A stretch of DNA of 64,000 nt from Jeotgalibacillus campisalis (GCF_000829515.1 NZ_JXRR01000010.1:1-64000), one strand, 5' to 3'. Positions 16,824 to 25,554 are shown, counted from the first letter of the stretch. Notes: generated from the letters alone by a model not told the origin. Program-made: numbers and translations.

Positions 16824-18203
16824 ATGCAGGAACAAACAAGATCCATTGTACAGCTTTCTTTAGACGCCCTGATGCAAGATCCAACATTTATTTCTGATTT
16901 AGAAGGAGAAACGAGAGAAAAGGCCTTTGTTTCTCTGGCGGCAATTCTGTCTACACCAAATAAGATACATAAATCATTTTTACGAATTCCACTTGAAGAC
17001 GGTCGGGTGGTTAGAATTCCTGCTTTTCGGGTTCATCACAACGATGCACTCGGTCCTTATAAAGGAGGAATTCGTTTTCATGAGTCAGTAAATGAAGAAG
17101 AAGTTATTAATTTAGCTTTTTTAATGACGTTGAAAAATGCTTTGCACGGCGTCCCTTTTGGCGGAGGAAAAGGGGGCATTGTATTAAACCCAAGAGAAAG
17201 AACAGAGAAGGAATTAAATCTAATTTCGAAAAAATACGTCCAATATTTTGCAGATGTAATTGGACCTGATAAAGATATTCCTGCACCTGATGCCGGGTCA
17301 GGAGAGCGGGAAATGGACTGGATGATGGCAGAATATAAAAGCATTAAACCGGGCCTGCCCTACAGAGGAAGTTTTACAGGAAAAAGCGTTTTAAATGGTG
17401 GATCCTTAGGGAGAAGAGAAGCAACTGGGAAAGGGGTATATTTTACCTATCGCTATATGATGCATGATTATATTAATAAAAATAGAGAAGAGTTAGCTTC
17501 TTTAAATAATCCGTTTGCTGTAACTGCTTTGCAGGCTTCAAATCGACCGTTAAAAATTGCTGTGCAGGGTTTCGGAAATGTGGGGTCTGTTACGGCGCTT
17601 GAAGCCTTTCAGTGTCCGCTTCTTCAGAATAAAGTTGTAGCTGTCAGTGACCGGAACATAACACTTTTCAATGAAAATGGACTTGATATTCCTTCTCTTA
17701 TTGAGTTTACAGCTAAAAACAAAGGGGAGCTGCCTTCTTCAGGTCATGCGCTGACAGAAAGCGGAGTGAGGGCTGAACTCTTGGGGCGAGATGATTTATT
17801 GACACTTGATGTGGACGTACTAATGCTTGCTGCGCTCGAAGACCAGATTCACAGCGGAAATGTTGAGGAAATAAAAGCATCTATTATTGTAGAGGGTGCT
17901 AATGCTCCTGTCACATCTGAGGCAGATGACTATTTGAATAAAAGAGGCGTTATTATTGTTCCTGATATTTTGGCAAATGCAGGAGGAGTAATTGTATCTT
18001 ATTTCGAATGGCTTCAAGGCAGGGAAACACAGTTTTACAGCGAAGATCAAATCTTTGAAAAGCTTTTTGAAAAAATGCAGCACACCATGGACATGATTCT
18101 CCCCCGTTATTTCGGAGATCCTCATCCGTTGAGGCAAAATTGCTATATTCATTCTGTCATGAAATTATCGACTATTTTGTATAAGCAGGGAAAACTGTAT
18201 TAA
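16824..18203 (+). CDS. Glutamate dehydrogenase family enzyme
   Basis: 459 residues. Glu/Leu/Phe/Val dehydrogenase hallmarks: LGPYKGGIRFH, LMTLKNALHGVPFGGGKGG with the active-site Lys, PAPDAGSGEREMDWM with the catalytic Asp, NAD-binding VQGFGNVGS, and PDILANAGGVIVSYFEW near the C-terminus. It is about 35 residues longer than RocG/GudB. Most of the surplus is an insertion around residues 212-248 (YMMHDYINKNREELASL...) between the catalytic and nucleotide-binding domains. It interconverts glutamate and 2-oxoglutarate. GGTGGGAG lies before ATG 16824. It is single-gene, with a possible cre site. Confidence 0.87.
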   Translation: MQEQTRSIVQLSLDALMQDPTFISDLEGETREKAFVSLAAILSTPNKIHKSFLRIPLEDGRVVRIPAFRVHHNDALGPYKGGIRFHESVNEEEVINLAFLMTLKNALHGVPFGGGKGGIVLNPRERTEKELNLISKKYVQYFADVIGPDKDIPAPDAGSGEREMDWMMAEYKSIKPGLPYRGSFTGKSVLNGGSLGRREATGKGVYFTYRYMMHDYINKNREELASLNNPFAVTALQASNRPLKIAVQGFGNVGSVTALEAFQCPLLQNKVVAVSDRNITLFNENGLDIPSLIEFTAKNKGELPSSGHALTESGVRAELLGRDDLLTLDVDVLMLAALEDQIHSGNVEEIKASIIVEGANAPVTSEADDYLNKRGVIIVPDILANAGGVIVSYFEWLQGRETQFYSEDQIFEKLFEKMQHTMDMILPRYFGDPHPLRQNCYIHSVMKLSTILYKQGKLY

Positions 18204-18206
18204 AAA

Positions 18207-18260
18207 CGAAACGGCCGCCATTTTACAAGCATAGCTTGTGAGATGACGGCCGTTTATTTA
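18207..18260 (+). terminator. Terminator of glutamate dehydrogenase gene
   Basis: AAACGGCCG...CAT pairs with ATGACGGCCGTTT, with an inner TACAAGC/GCTTGTG stem, followed by ATTTAT. Confidence 0.75.
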
Positions 18261-18410
18261 TAGGGAGGGGGGAAAACTTTGAAAAAGTAATCTGCTTTGA
18301 CCTTGGCGGGGTCATGTCCTTTGCTTAGTAAAACGGTTCATTGTAACGGATTCTGTAGATCCATATGCTTAATGGTATTCAACTACTTTTGCGTAAATGT
18401 TTTCAAAATT

Positions 18411-18587
18411 CATGCGCTAGTGCCTCGAGGTTTCGGGGCTGAGCGAGCGCCTTCAGCATCTTTGGGCTAGTCGAGCTTAAGGCGCTAGCCCCTCGAGGTT
18501 TTAAGTCACCCTGACTAGTTGGCAAAGGGCGCCAACTTGTCAGTGCGTCTTAAACTTGTCGGGGCTGGACGAGCGCCTTCAGCATCC
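18411..18587. repeat. Intergenic repeat of the 'gcgctagcccctcgag' type
   Basis: Two imperfect direct units are visible: GCGCTAGTGCCTCGAGGTTT (about 18415) and GCGCTAGCCCCTCGAGGTTT (about 18482), and GGGGCTGAGCGAGCGCCTTCAGCATC (about 18436) recurs as GGGGCTGGACGAGCGCCTTCAGCATC (about 18560). TAGCCCCTCGAG and CTTGTCGGGGCTG are words common in Bacillaceae intergenic repeats. It abuts the 3' end of the subtilase gene, and CTTCAGCATC reaches its stop codon. Confidence 0.7.
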
Positions 18588-18588
18588 T

Positions 18589-19851
18589 TTAGTTCACTCT
18601 GGCGAATCCGAATCCTGATGCGTAGTCGTCGCCTGTTGTGGCTCCGTAGCCGCCTTTGATGTCAACGGATTTTGCGCGGTTTTGCAGGTTGGTGCGGAGC
18701 TGGGTGTTGGACCAGCCCGGGTTTTGTGCCCAGATTTTTGCTGCAAGTCCTGCTACGTGCGGTGTTGCCATTGAAGTTCCGCTGATTGTGTTGTAGCCGC
18801 CGTTGTTCCACGTAGAGTAGATGGCTGCACCTGGTGCAGAGATTTCAACATCGCCTTGCTGGATCACGTAGTCGCCGTCTGTTGATGCGTAGCCGCGTGA
18901 TGAAAAGTTAGCTACTCGGTAGGTTCCGTTTTGCTGGGTATTTTCAAGTGCAGCTACTGCAATTGCCTGTGTTAATGCGCCAGGGTATCCAATTGTTCCT
19001 TGTGAGTAGCCTGAGTTTCCGGCAGCAGCAACGACTAGTACACCTCTGCTGTATGCATAGCTGACTGCGCTTGAAATTAAGCTGTCATTGCCGGCAGATC
19101 CTAGAGACATATTGATGACTGTTTTTGTGCCGGTACTTGCTGCCTGGTCAGCAGCGTGGCGGATGGCGGCTGCGATATCATCTGAGTAGCCTGATCCGTT
19201 ATCTCCAAGTACTTTGTATGCCCAAAGATCCGAATCCGGAGCAACTCCATATACGCCGGCTTTGTCACTTCCGCCGTCAGCAAGGGCAGAACCTGCAACA
19301 TGCGTTCCGTGGCCATTTGCATCATTACACGTGCCGTTTGTAATCGGAGTCGCTCGTGTAAAGTCTTTACATTGTTCTACTGTATTCGTTAAGTCATAGT
19401 GGTTAACGTTTACTCCCGTATCCAGCACGGCGATATTAATCCCTTGTCCGCCTGAAGTTGATGTTTGGTTCGCGTTATTGTAGATGGCTTTTATGCCCCA
19501 TGGTGTTTGCTGGGAAGGGTATTCAGCCGCGCTCACTTCACTGTTTGAGGCTCTGACAGCTGTATCCAATGAGACTTTCTGGACACGTGTCAGTTTTAAG
19601 TTTTTATTTTTTTGCAGCGCATTAAATTGCTTTTCATTCATTTCAGTGGAAAATCCATTTTCGGTTAGTTCCCAACGGGGTTTGTGCTGGCTTTTTACAG
19701 TATTCTTGGCAGCTTTGCTAACTGCCTCTACATAGACTCGAAACTTTTCATTTTCAACCTGCGGGGCTGCTTCTGCATCGGACGAATAAGCTGGAATTAC
19801 AAGACTAGCAGTTAATAAGATACTCATAAAAAGCTTGTTCGATCTTTTCAA
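18589..19851 (-). CDS. Secreted subtilisin-like serine protease (S39/S41 type)
   Basis: About 420 residues: signal peptide (to about 28), I9 propeptide (about 32-108) and S8 catalytic domain. The triad is Asp144 in AVLDTGV, His181 in NGHGTHVAG and Ser360 in SGTSMATPHVAG; the oxyanion Asn is in AAAGNSGY. VEQCKDF and GTCND supply one Cys pair, and ALADGGSDKAGVYGVAPDSD is Asp/Gly-rich. These traits, and long stretches I recognise, match the cold-active subtilisins S39/S41. It is exported and degrades extracellular protein. TTG 19851 is 8 nt after AGAGGAG; a GTG three codons earlier abuts that site and is less likely. Confidence 0.92.
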   Translation of the reverse strand: MKRSNKLFMSILLTASLVIPAYSSDAEAAPQVENEKFRVYVEAVSKAAKNTVKSQHKPRWELTENGFSTEMNEKQFNALQKNKNLKLTRVQKVSLDTAVRASNSEVSAAEYPSQQTPWGIKAIYNNANQTSTSGGQGINIAVLDTGVNVNHYDLTNTVEQCKDFTRATPITNGTCNDANGHGTHVAGSALADGGSDKAGVYGVAPDSDLWAYKVLGDNGSGYSDDIAAAIRHAADQAASTGTKTVINMSLGSAGNDSLISSAVSYAYSRGVLVVAAAGNSGYSQGTIGYPGALTQAIAVAALENTQQNGTYRVANFSSRGYASTDGDYVIQQGDVEISAPGAAIYSTWNNGGYNTISGTSMATPHVAGLAAKIWAQNPGWSNTQLRTNLQNRAKSVDIKGGYGATTGDDYASGFGFARVN

Positions 19852-20269
19852 ATGTTCCACTCCTCTTTTTTTTTAATATTTTTTGTTCCTGAGACTATCC
19901 TATCAGAGCCCATTCTGTTTGTTTATCGGGAAAAATGCATGAGTTTAGGGAAGTAGGAGGGAAATTCAGAAGATAAAAGAAAGTATAGTTGATTTTAAAA
20001 TATCTTAAAGAAGGATAGAAGGCGCATGACTTTTTAGGCATTTGACTAGCTAAAATTGCAGATAATTAGAGTTTAGGGACTTGGGAAATTTCAATAGAAT
20101 TTGAAAAAATGGATGTATAAATAGTTTAAATATTTAGATTTTTATCATAATTATTGCGTTATATCTCTGTTTTTTGGCTGAAATTACTATTTTTCTTCAT
20201 ATAAAGGATTGAATAAGATAGACTAAAATAAGGAAAACACTAAAATACTAAGGAAACGGAGTGGTTGGA
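19852..20269. other. AT-rich divergent intergenic region
   Basis: No gene, repeat or convincing regulatory site was seen beyond the presumed promoters of the protease and the S66 peptidase. It is strongly AT-rich. Confidence 0.4.
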
Positions 20270-21283
20270 ATGATTTATTATCCATTGCTAGCAAAAGGGG
20301 AGACAATTGGCATATCTGCTCCTTCTTCCGGTGCTCCAGAAGCCCTTCATTACGTTGTTAGAGAATCAACCCTGCGCATGAATAAACGAGGCTTTCAAAC
20401 GGTTATCGGTGAAACTGTCTGGTCTCAAAACAAAGCAGCTTCAGCGCCTGCTAAATTACGTGCTAAAGAGTTTAATAGCATGATGAAAGAGCAGTCGATT
20501 GATCATCTGATTCCTATTTGGGGCGGGGAGCTATTAATTGAAATGCTTGAGTATACTGATTTTAAGAAGCTTGATAAAAAGTGGATTCTTGGTTATTCAG
20601 ATACGAGTGTGCTGCTTTTAGCGATTACCTTAAAGACGGGACTTGCTACTGCTCATGGTCCTAATTTTGTTGATGTACGAGGGGAACAAATGGATGAAAC
20701 CACCGCGAAATGGATGGAAGTCCTGGCTACTAAAGAAGGAGATTCTATTGTTCAGAAGGCTTCTTCCAAGTACCAGAAAGAATGGGATCATGCCAATCCA
20801 ACTTCCTGTATTTTTCATTTAACTGAGAATACAGAGTGGAAGACGATCTCAGGAGAAGAGGAATCTTTTAACGGAAGGTTGCTCGGTGGATGCTTAGATG
20901 TAATTCGCCATTTGGTGGGAACTCCTTATGGAGATGTTGCAGGATTTAGAGAACAATTCACCTTGGGGGAGCCGGTTGTGTGGTATTTTGAGAATGATCA
21001 AATGAATACGACTGAGCTGAGAAGAATCCTTGTTCAAATGAAGCTCGCAGGCTGGTTCAATGAGTGTGCAGGAATTATGTTTGGCCGAAGTGCAGCGAAT
21101 GGACCTGTAGACAATTATGAAGTCAAGGACGTCTATTTAGCACTCGCTGAAGAACTGGGGATTCCGATTGTGTATGACATTGACTGCGGTCATCAGCCAC
21201 CGCAAATGACGTTTATTAATGGCGCGGTTGCCGAAGTAACAGCGGGCAAAGGAACAGGCAAAGTAAAGCAATCGTTTAAATAA
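20270..21283 (+). CDS. S66 family LD-carboxypeptidase / MccF-like peptidase
   Basis: 337 residues. Serine nucleophile in ILGYSDTSVLL, plus the downstream Glu region (VVWYFENDQMN) and catalytic His in DIDCGHQPPQMTF, which is the Ser-Glu-His arrangement of peptidase family S66. Members either trim L,D-tetrapeptides of peptidoglycan or, like MccF, cleave microcin C-type peptide-nucleotides. SAPSSGAPEALHYVV opens the N-terminal domain as in MccF-like proteins. No signal peptide, so cytoplasmic. ATG 20270 is 8 nt from GGAG and is preferred over GTG 20261, which overlaps the binding site. Confidence 0.87.
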   Translation: MIYYPLLAKGETIGISAPSSGAPEALHYVVRESTLRMNKRGFQTVIGETVWSQNKAASAPAKLRAKEFNSMMKEQSIDHLIPIWGGELLIEMLEYTDFKKLDKKWILGYSDTSVLLLAITLKTGLATAHGPNFVDVRGEQMDETTAKWMEVLATKEGDSIVQKASSKYQKEWDHANPTSCIFHLTENTEWKTISGEEESFNGRLLGGCLDVIRHLVGTPYGDVAGFREQFTLGEPVVWYFENDQMNTTELRRILVQMKLAGWFNECAGIMFGRSAANGPVDNYEVKDVYLALAEELGIPIVYDIDCGHQPPQMTFINGAVAEVTAGKGTGKVKQSFK

Positions 21284-21344
21284 TTCATGAATCCTTATAA
21301 CCCTCATCTTAAAATACTAATAAGAAAGAAAAGGAGGGGAAGAC

Positions 21345-21836
21345 ATGGATAAGCGGCCTATTTTAAATTTGCCGAAAACATCGCTCGAAAAAGGACTCAA
21401 TGCTGTTGGGATCCTTGCCTTCATGGCTATGGCAGTCTACCTTGTACTAAATGCCTCTATGCTGCCTGACCAAATTCCCACCCACTTTAATGCAGCAGGA
21501 GAACCGGATGACTGGTCTTCAATAGGTTTCATTTTGCTGCTGCCGGCTATTGGTGTGGTTTTGTGGATTGGATTAACGATATTGGAGCGTTATCCACATG
21601 TGTATAACTATATTAGACTGAACGAAGACAATGTTGAATTTCAATACCGAAATGCAAGAATGATGATCAATGTGATTAAAAACCTTATCTTGATTCTTTT
21701 TAGTTATTTAACCTGGCAAACCGTGCGAGTTGGATTAAACGAGACAGATGGGCTTGGAGAAGGTTTTATCTATCTATTTAATGGATTGCTGTTTGGTGCT
21801 ACTTTGTTTTTTGTTATTAGATCACTAAAAAAATGA
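21345..21836 (+). CDS. DUF1648 membrane protein
   Basis: 163 residues, four hydrophobic helices, with the DUF1648 signature LPDQIPTHFNAAGEPDDW between the first two. The same domain occurs at the N-terminus of SdpI-type immunity proteins and related membrane proteins; here only the DUF1648 part plus two further helices is present. Function unknown. AAGGAGGGGAAG precedes ATG 21345. It follows the S66 gene by 61 nt and is probably co-transcribed. Confidence 0.8.
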   Translation: MDKRPILNLPKTSLEKGLNAVGILAFMAMAVYLVLNASMLPDQIPTHFNAAGEPDDWSSIGFILLLPAIGVVLWIGLTILERYPHVYNYIRLNEDNVEFQYRNARMMINVIKNLILILFSYLTWQTVRVGLNETDGLGEGFIYLFNGLLFGATLFFVIRSLKK

Positions 21837-21855
21837 TGCATAGTGAAACTTATAA

Positions 21856-22361
21856 GGAGACCGGTTCATTTCCGCTTCAGTCGGAGGCTTTCTTACGTGG
21901 CGGGAGGTGAGCCCCTTTGATGCTTTCGCATCTGCCGTGTCTCACCCTTCCCGCTGCATCACGCAGGAGTCCCCGCCTTACGCTCCAATGAACCTATTCT
22001 TATATACACTGTATTCTAAAGAATAAAAAAAACAGAGCGAACGATACTGCTCAGCCAGTTTTAAGATAGGATATTTAATAGGAGACCGGTTCATTTCCGC
22101 TTCAGTCGGAGGCTTTCTTACGTGGCGGGAGGTGAGCCCCTTTGATGCTTTCGCATCTGCAGCGTCTCACCCTTCCCGCTGCATCACGCAGAAGTCCCCG
22201 CCTTACGCTCCAATGAACCTATTCTTTTATCCACTGTATTCTAAAGAATTAAAAAAACAGAGCGAACGATACTGCCCAGCCAGTTTTAAGATAGGATATT
22301 TAATAGGAGACCGGTTCATTTCCGCTTCAGTCGGAGGCTTTCTTACGTGGCGGGAGGTGAG
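21856..22361. repeat. Tandem repeat, 2.25 copies of a 225-bp unit
   Basis: Units run 21856-22080, 22081-22305 and a truncated 22306-22361, differing at only a handful of positions. Each begins GGAGACCGGTTCATTTCCGC and ends GATATTTAATA. Inside each, GGTTCATT (21863-21870 in unit 1) faces AATGAACC (21987-21994) and GCGGGAGGTGAG faces CTCACCCTTCCCGC, so about 132 bp of each unit can fold into a long imperfect hairpin. In-frame reading through it gives no recognisable protein. Confidence 0.9.
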
Positions 22362-22429
22362 GCGGATCGTCCCGTTTCATGTCTTTTGCTGCTATTATTC
22401 TAAGCTATCATATATTTGTGAGAAAACGA

Positions 22430-22476
22430 AAGAAGATCTTCTTGAATAAATATCGTTCATGAAGACCTTCTTTTTG
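22430..22476 (-). terminator. Terminator, Nudix gene side
   Basis: GAAGATCTTCTTGAA pairs with TTCATGAAGACCTTC, with T- and A-rich flanks on both sides. It can serve the leftward Nudix gene. Confidence 0.6.
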
Positions 22477-22494
22477 TCTCAATAGTATTGGCTT

Positions 22495-23145
22495 TTAACG
22501 CTGTTTTGAAGCGGCAGAGCCTTGTGGATAAGTGTAGAGGTCTTCGATTTTTTTAATAATGTAACGGAAATATTCTTGATCATGTGGAACAAAGTCGTTC
22601 TTATTCACAGTTTTATCCACATTGTACCGGCCGTTCTCATCTTCTTCAAATCCGGAAATCCACGCTTCTTCTCTTTTTTCTTCTATTAATTCTTTGAATG
22701 CGTTTAATTCAATTTGAACTAGACCTTTTACTTCACTCATTTGAAGTGTAAATGCCCATTCATGCTTTATTTCATAGGAAAAAACTCTGCAGATTTCAGC
22801 GTCAGTTACGGAACCATGCACTAATTTTTCCTTTATTGTCCCAAGCGGTTGAAGGGAGGTGAAGGGAAGTTTGAGACCAAGTTCTTCCTCGAGTTCTCTT
22901 GCTCCTTCTTCTACTGATTCAGTTGCTAAGAGGTGCCCTGCTGCTGTAATGTCGAGCAGATTAGGATAATCCTTTTTCTCCGGGCTTCGGAGCTGAAAAT
23001 AAAGAGAAAGCTGATTTCCAGTTTTTTTGATAAGCCAGCAATGAAATGTTTCGTGCCATGCTCCCTTTGCATGAACCTCGTGTCTTGGCAGAACTCCAAT
23101 CTTTTCTTCGTTATCATTAAATACGGACAATAACTCTTCTTCCAA
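22495..23145 (-). CDS. Nudix hydrolase
   Basis: About 216 residues. The Nudix box GHLLATESVEEGARELEEELGL (G-x5-E-x7-R-E-x2-E-E-x-G with a minor shift) is at residues about 75-96. The sequence before it (HAKGAWHETFHCWLIKK) is that of the isopentenyl-diphosphate isomerase-like Nudix group, as in YfcD/IDI-type proteins. It would hydrolyse a nucleoside-diphosphate-linked substrate. The chosen start is TTG 23145, 7 nt after GGGGG; another TTG five codons upstream (23160) is possible. Confidence 0.82.
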   Translation of the reverse strand: MEEELLSVFNDNEEKIGVLPRHEVHAKGAWHETFHCWLIKKTGNQLSLYFQLRSPEKKDYPNLLDITAAGHLLATESVEEGARELEEELGLKLPFTSLQPLGTIKEKLVHGSVTDAEICRVFSYEIKHEWAFTLQMSEVKGLVQIELNAFKELIEEKREEAWISGFEEDENGRYNVDKTVNKNDFVPHDQEYFRYIIKKIEDLYTYPQGSAASKQR

Positions 23146-23424
23146 TAAAAAAACCCCCAATGAATCAAACTGAGAAATTGCTAATATAATCAGTATATCA
23201 AAAGGAAGATTTTGCGATTTAGTTTAGTCCCGTATACACTTATGCTAATACGTTCTTAATCGAAGATGACTAAAAACCCAAACTTAAGATTGTACGCATG
23301 TATCTGGGGTCGGGAAAACCGAATGAAATAAAATAGGCGGAAAATCACTTTGCTGAGAAAAACGTCCGCCTACATCAGAATTAACGATGCTTAAAATGTG
23401 AAGGAAGTAGAAAGGGGTGTGGGT

Positions 23425-23535
23425 ATGCTAATCGGAGGAGCATCGGTTCCAGACTGGTTTTATATCTTAGCAGTGGTCGTTCTGATCTGCTTTGTTATAC
23501 TTGTGTACTGGTTTACGGATCCCAAAGAAAAATAG
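23425..23535 (+). CDS. 36-residue single-pass membrane miniprotein
   Basis: AAAGGGGTG (23411-23419) precedes ATG 23425; the frame ends at TAG 23533-23535. The product begins MLIGGASVPDWFY, has one hydrophobic helix (ILAVVVLICFVILVYWF) and ends in TDPKEK. An N-out, C-in membrane peptide is likely. Function unknown. It converges with another small membrane-protein gene 15 nt away. Confidence 0.55.
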   Translation: MLIGGASVPDWFYILAVVVLICFVILVYWFTDPKEK

Positions 23536-23550
23536 AACAGGGCTTCTCAC

Positions 23551-23751
23551 TTACTGTTTTGAAGTGCTGCCTAAGGCAATGAGGAGAAGGATAAATAAAA
23601 TGCGGATAAGCCTGTTGTCGGTAACCATCTTTAATAGGATTAAAAGGGTAATGCCAGTTAGAGGATCATCATCCACAAGAAGGATGACAAGTATATCGAG
23701 CAGCGCAAGGGCTGAATCAAGAGGATCTGCTGTATTTTCACTGTTAATCAT
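23551..23751 (-). CDS. 66-residue hydrophobic protein
   Basis: On the minus strand GAGGGG lies 6 nt before ATG 23751. The product opens with hydrophilic MINSENTADPLDS and contains two hydrophobic stretches (LALLDILVILLV and ITLLILLKMV ... ILFILLLIAL), so it is a predicted membrane miniprotein. I recognise no family. The good binding site and balanced composition favour a real gene, but nothing else confirms it. Confidence 0.5.
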   Translation of the reverse strand: MINSENTADPLDSALALLDILVILLVDDDPLTGITLLILLKMVTDNRLIRILFILLLIALGSTSKQ

Positions 23752-23893
23752 ACGATTCCCCTCATCTTTTGTATTACTATATTATTATTCGGATAGAAAG
23801 GTGTTAACAAAGCCAGTTGGATGACAATGGGTTCAACAAATAACGTGCAATTCCAGTGAGACAGACGCTTCCCTTTATAAGAGCTTTTTTAGC

Positions 23894-23930
23894 CAAAAAA
23901 AAACGCCATCACGAATATTCATGATGGCGA
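23894..23930 (-). terminator. Terminator of ppiB
   Basis: CGCCATCA(C/T)GAATATTC(A/G)TGATGGCG palindrome with nine Ts on the minus strand. Confidence 0.85.
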
Positions 23931-23945
23931 TCTCTTCCTATCGTA

Positions 23946-24380
23946 TTACTCAGAAACGCGAATCGAATTGATTCCTGCACCCTGATCCATTGTTAACGCA
24001 TGCTCAAGGCCTTCTGTTACTTTGCCGAATACTGTGTGAACCCCGTTAAGATGAGGCTGTGGTTCGTGTACAACGAAAAACTGGCTGCCGCCTGTATCTT
24101 TTCCTGCATGAGCCATTGAAAGAGAACCAGCTACATGAGTGTGAGGGTTTCCTGCTGTTTCACATTTGATTGTGTAGCCTGGTCCGCCGGTGCCGTTTTT
24201 ATTAGGGCACCCTCCCTGACTTACGAAGCCTGGAATAACACGGTGGAAATTAAGACCGTCATAAAAGCCGTCGTTCGCTAATTTTTCAAAGTTTGCTACC
24301 GTACCTGGAGCTTCCTCCGGATAAAGTTCAAATGCAAGTTTACTGCCGTCTGTTAATTCAATTGTGCCTGTTTTAGTCAT
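23946..24380 (-). CDS. ppiB: Cyclophilin-type peptidyl-prolyl isomerase
   Basis: 144 residues, the short cytoplasmic cyclophilin of bacilli. [24 protein letters not shown] carries the catalytic Arg and substrate-groove Phe/Gln, [16 protein letters not shown] the core FxF region, and [15 protein letters not shown] the conserved His/Trp-position segment (His here). It speeds cis-trans isomerisation at proline during protein folding. AAGGAGTGA is upstream of ATG 24380. Monocistronic with a strong terminator. Confidence 0.93.
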   Translation of the reverse strand: MTKTGTIELTDGSKLAFELYPEEAPGTVANFEKLANDGFYDGLNFHRVIPGFVSQGGCPNKNGTGGPGYTIKCETAGNPHTHVAGSLSMAHAGKDTGGSQFFVVHEPQPHLNGVHTVFGKVTEGLEHALTMDQGAGINSIRVSE

Positions 24381-24520
24381 GTATACGTCACTCCTTAAAA
24401 AGGTTTTCTATCAAAATACATCTTATCACGTTTTCAAAAAAGATAGAAATAAAAGACAGCGGATTCCTTGGAGTTTAAATGGATCGTACAACTAAATAGC
24501 TAACAAATGGGTTAAAAGGG

Positions 24521-24557
24521 GTAAAAGCACAGATCGATTGAGGACCTGTGCTTTTAC
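24521..24557 (-). terminator. Terminator of the siderophore binding-protein gene
   Basis: 12-bp perfect stem GTAAAAGCACAG / CTGTGCTTTTAC; on the minus strand the distal arm and tail include CTTTTACCCCTTTT. Confidence 0.65.
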
Positions 24558-24585
24558 TAGTACATTATATCAGGCTAGGAGCTGT

Positions 24586-25554
24586 TTAGCTTCCAAACTC
24601 AGCCAGGACATCCTCGATGGTCTTTCGGTTTGCAAGATTGCCTGTCAGATTCCAGTGACTTGAATCTGTGATGTTATATACCTGGTCATTTTGAACAGCC
24701 GGGAGACCCTGCCAAAGAGAACTGTCCTGCAATCGCGCCAGGCCTGCCTCTTCTTCTGCTGAAATAAGGAATAGATGATCTGCATCCAAATCAGCCATGG
24801 CTTCAAGTGAGATTGGATTCCATGCAGATTCCGTTTCCCCAAGGTCAGAGATAAAAGAAGGGACAGAAATGCCGAGATCCCCGTATAGAACATTCGCAGC
24901 ATGACGCTGTTCTTCGAAGATATAGAACTGATCACCCATGACCCAAACCATGGCAGCTGATTCATCTCCAATCATTTCATTTACTTGATCTGCTGCTTCT
25001 GCCGCTGTATCTTCATAGTCGGCTAGTACCTCTTCAGCTTTCTCTTCGTTTTGTGTAAGTGTGGCGATTACGTCAATCTGCTTGCGCCAGTCGGCTCCTT
25101 CTTCATCCGTAAATACATATGTTGGAGCAATTTCTTTATAGTCGTCAGCTGAACCTTCAGACATTGCAGCCTCGGAGCTGAAAATCAGAAGATCCGGATC
25201 TGCTTCAATGGTCATTTCAAGAGGAAGGTTCCATTCAATGGTAGGGACGTCGGCAAGATCATCTTGAAGATAGTCTAAAACAGAGGTTCCAATCGCCCAC
25301 TGAGCTGCCGGTGTAATATCTAGAGACAGGAGGCTGTCTTCCATATAAGGGGCGATAATCCGTTCAGCATCTGCAGGAATCGTTACTTCGCCAGTAGCAT
25401 CTTCTAAGGTCACTTCCGTTGCTTGCTCTGAATCGGTGTTCTCGTCAGTTTCTGTGCCAGTATTATTCTCGTCAGAATTGGAGCATGCGCCCAAAATCAA
25501 TGCAATTGATAGCAGGGGTGTAAAATAGAGTGAACGTTTCTTTAAACGATTCAT
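24586..25554 (-). CDS. Iron-siderophore ABC transporter substrate-binding lipoprotein
   Basis: 322 residues. Lipoprotein signal with lipobox LILGAC, then an acidic linker and a type III periplasmic-binding (FhuD/FecB-like) domain: AERIIAPYMEDSLLSLDI, IEADPDLLIFSSEAA and ISLEAMADLDADHLFLIS are characteristic. It captures Fe(III)-siderophore outside the membrane for the divergent permeases. The start is ATG 25554, directly after GGAGGAAG; a longer frame to 25590 lacks a binding site. A Fur box lies 38 nt upstream. Confidence 0.9.
   Translation of the reverse strand: MNRLKKRSLYFTPLLSIALILGACSNSDENNTGTETDENTDSEQATEVTLEDATGEVTIPADAERIIAPYMEDSLLSLDITPAAQWAIGTSVLDYLQDDLADVPTIEWNLPLEMTIEADPDLLIFSSEAAMSEGSADDYKEIAPTYVFTDEEGADWRKQIDVIATLTQNEEKAEEVLADYEDTAAEAADQVNEMIGDESAAMVWVMGDQFYIFEEQRHAANVLYGDLGISVPSFISDLGETESAWNPISLEAMADLDADHLFLISAEEEAGLARLQDSSLWQGLPAVQNDQVYNITDSSHWNLTGNLANRKTIEDVLAEFGS

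Noticed and set aside
21856..22361. CRISPR array or coding tandem repeat
   Set aside because: Units are 225 bp with no unique spacers of 25-40 bp, and in-frame reading gives a low-quality product, so it is a non-coding tandem repeat.
22132..22449. 105-residue open frame across the tandem repeat
   Set aside because: Its sequence is the repeat read in frame, ends in the terminator, and has no binding site.
23146..23424. Small gene upstream of the 36-residue protein
   Set aside because: No frame with a start and ribosome binding site was found in this gap.
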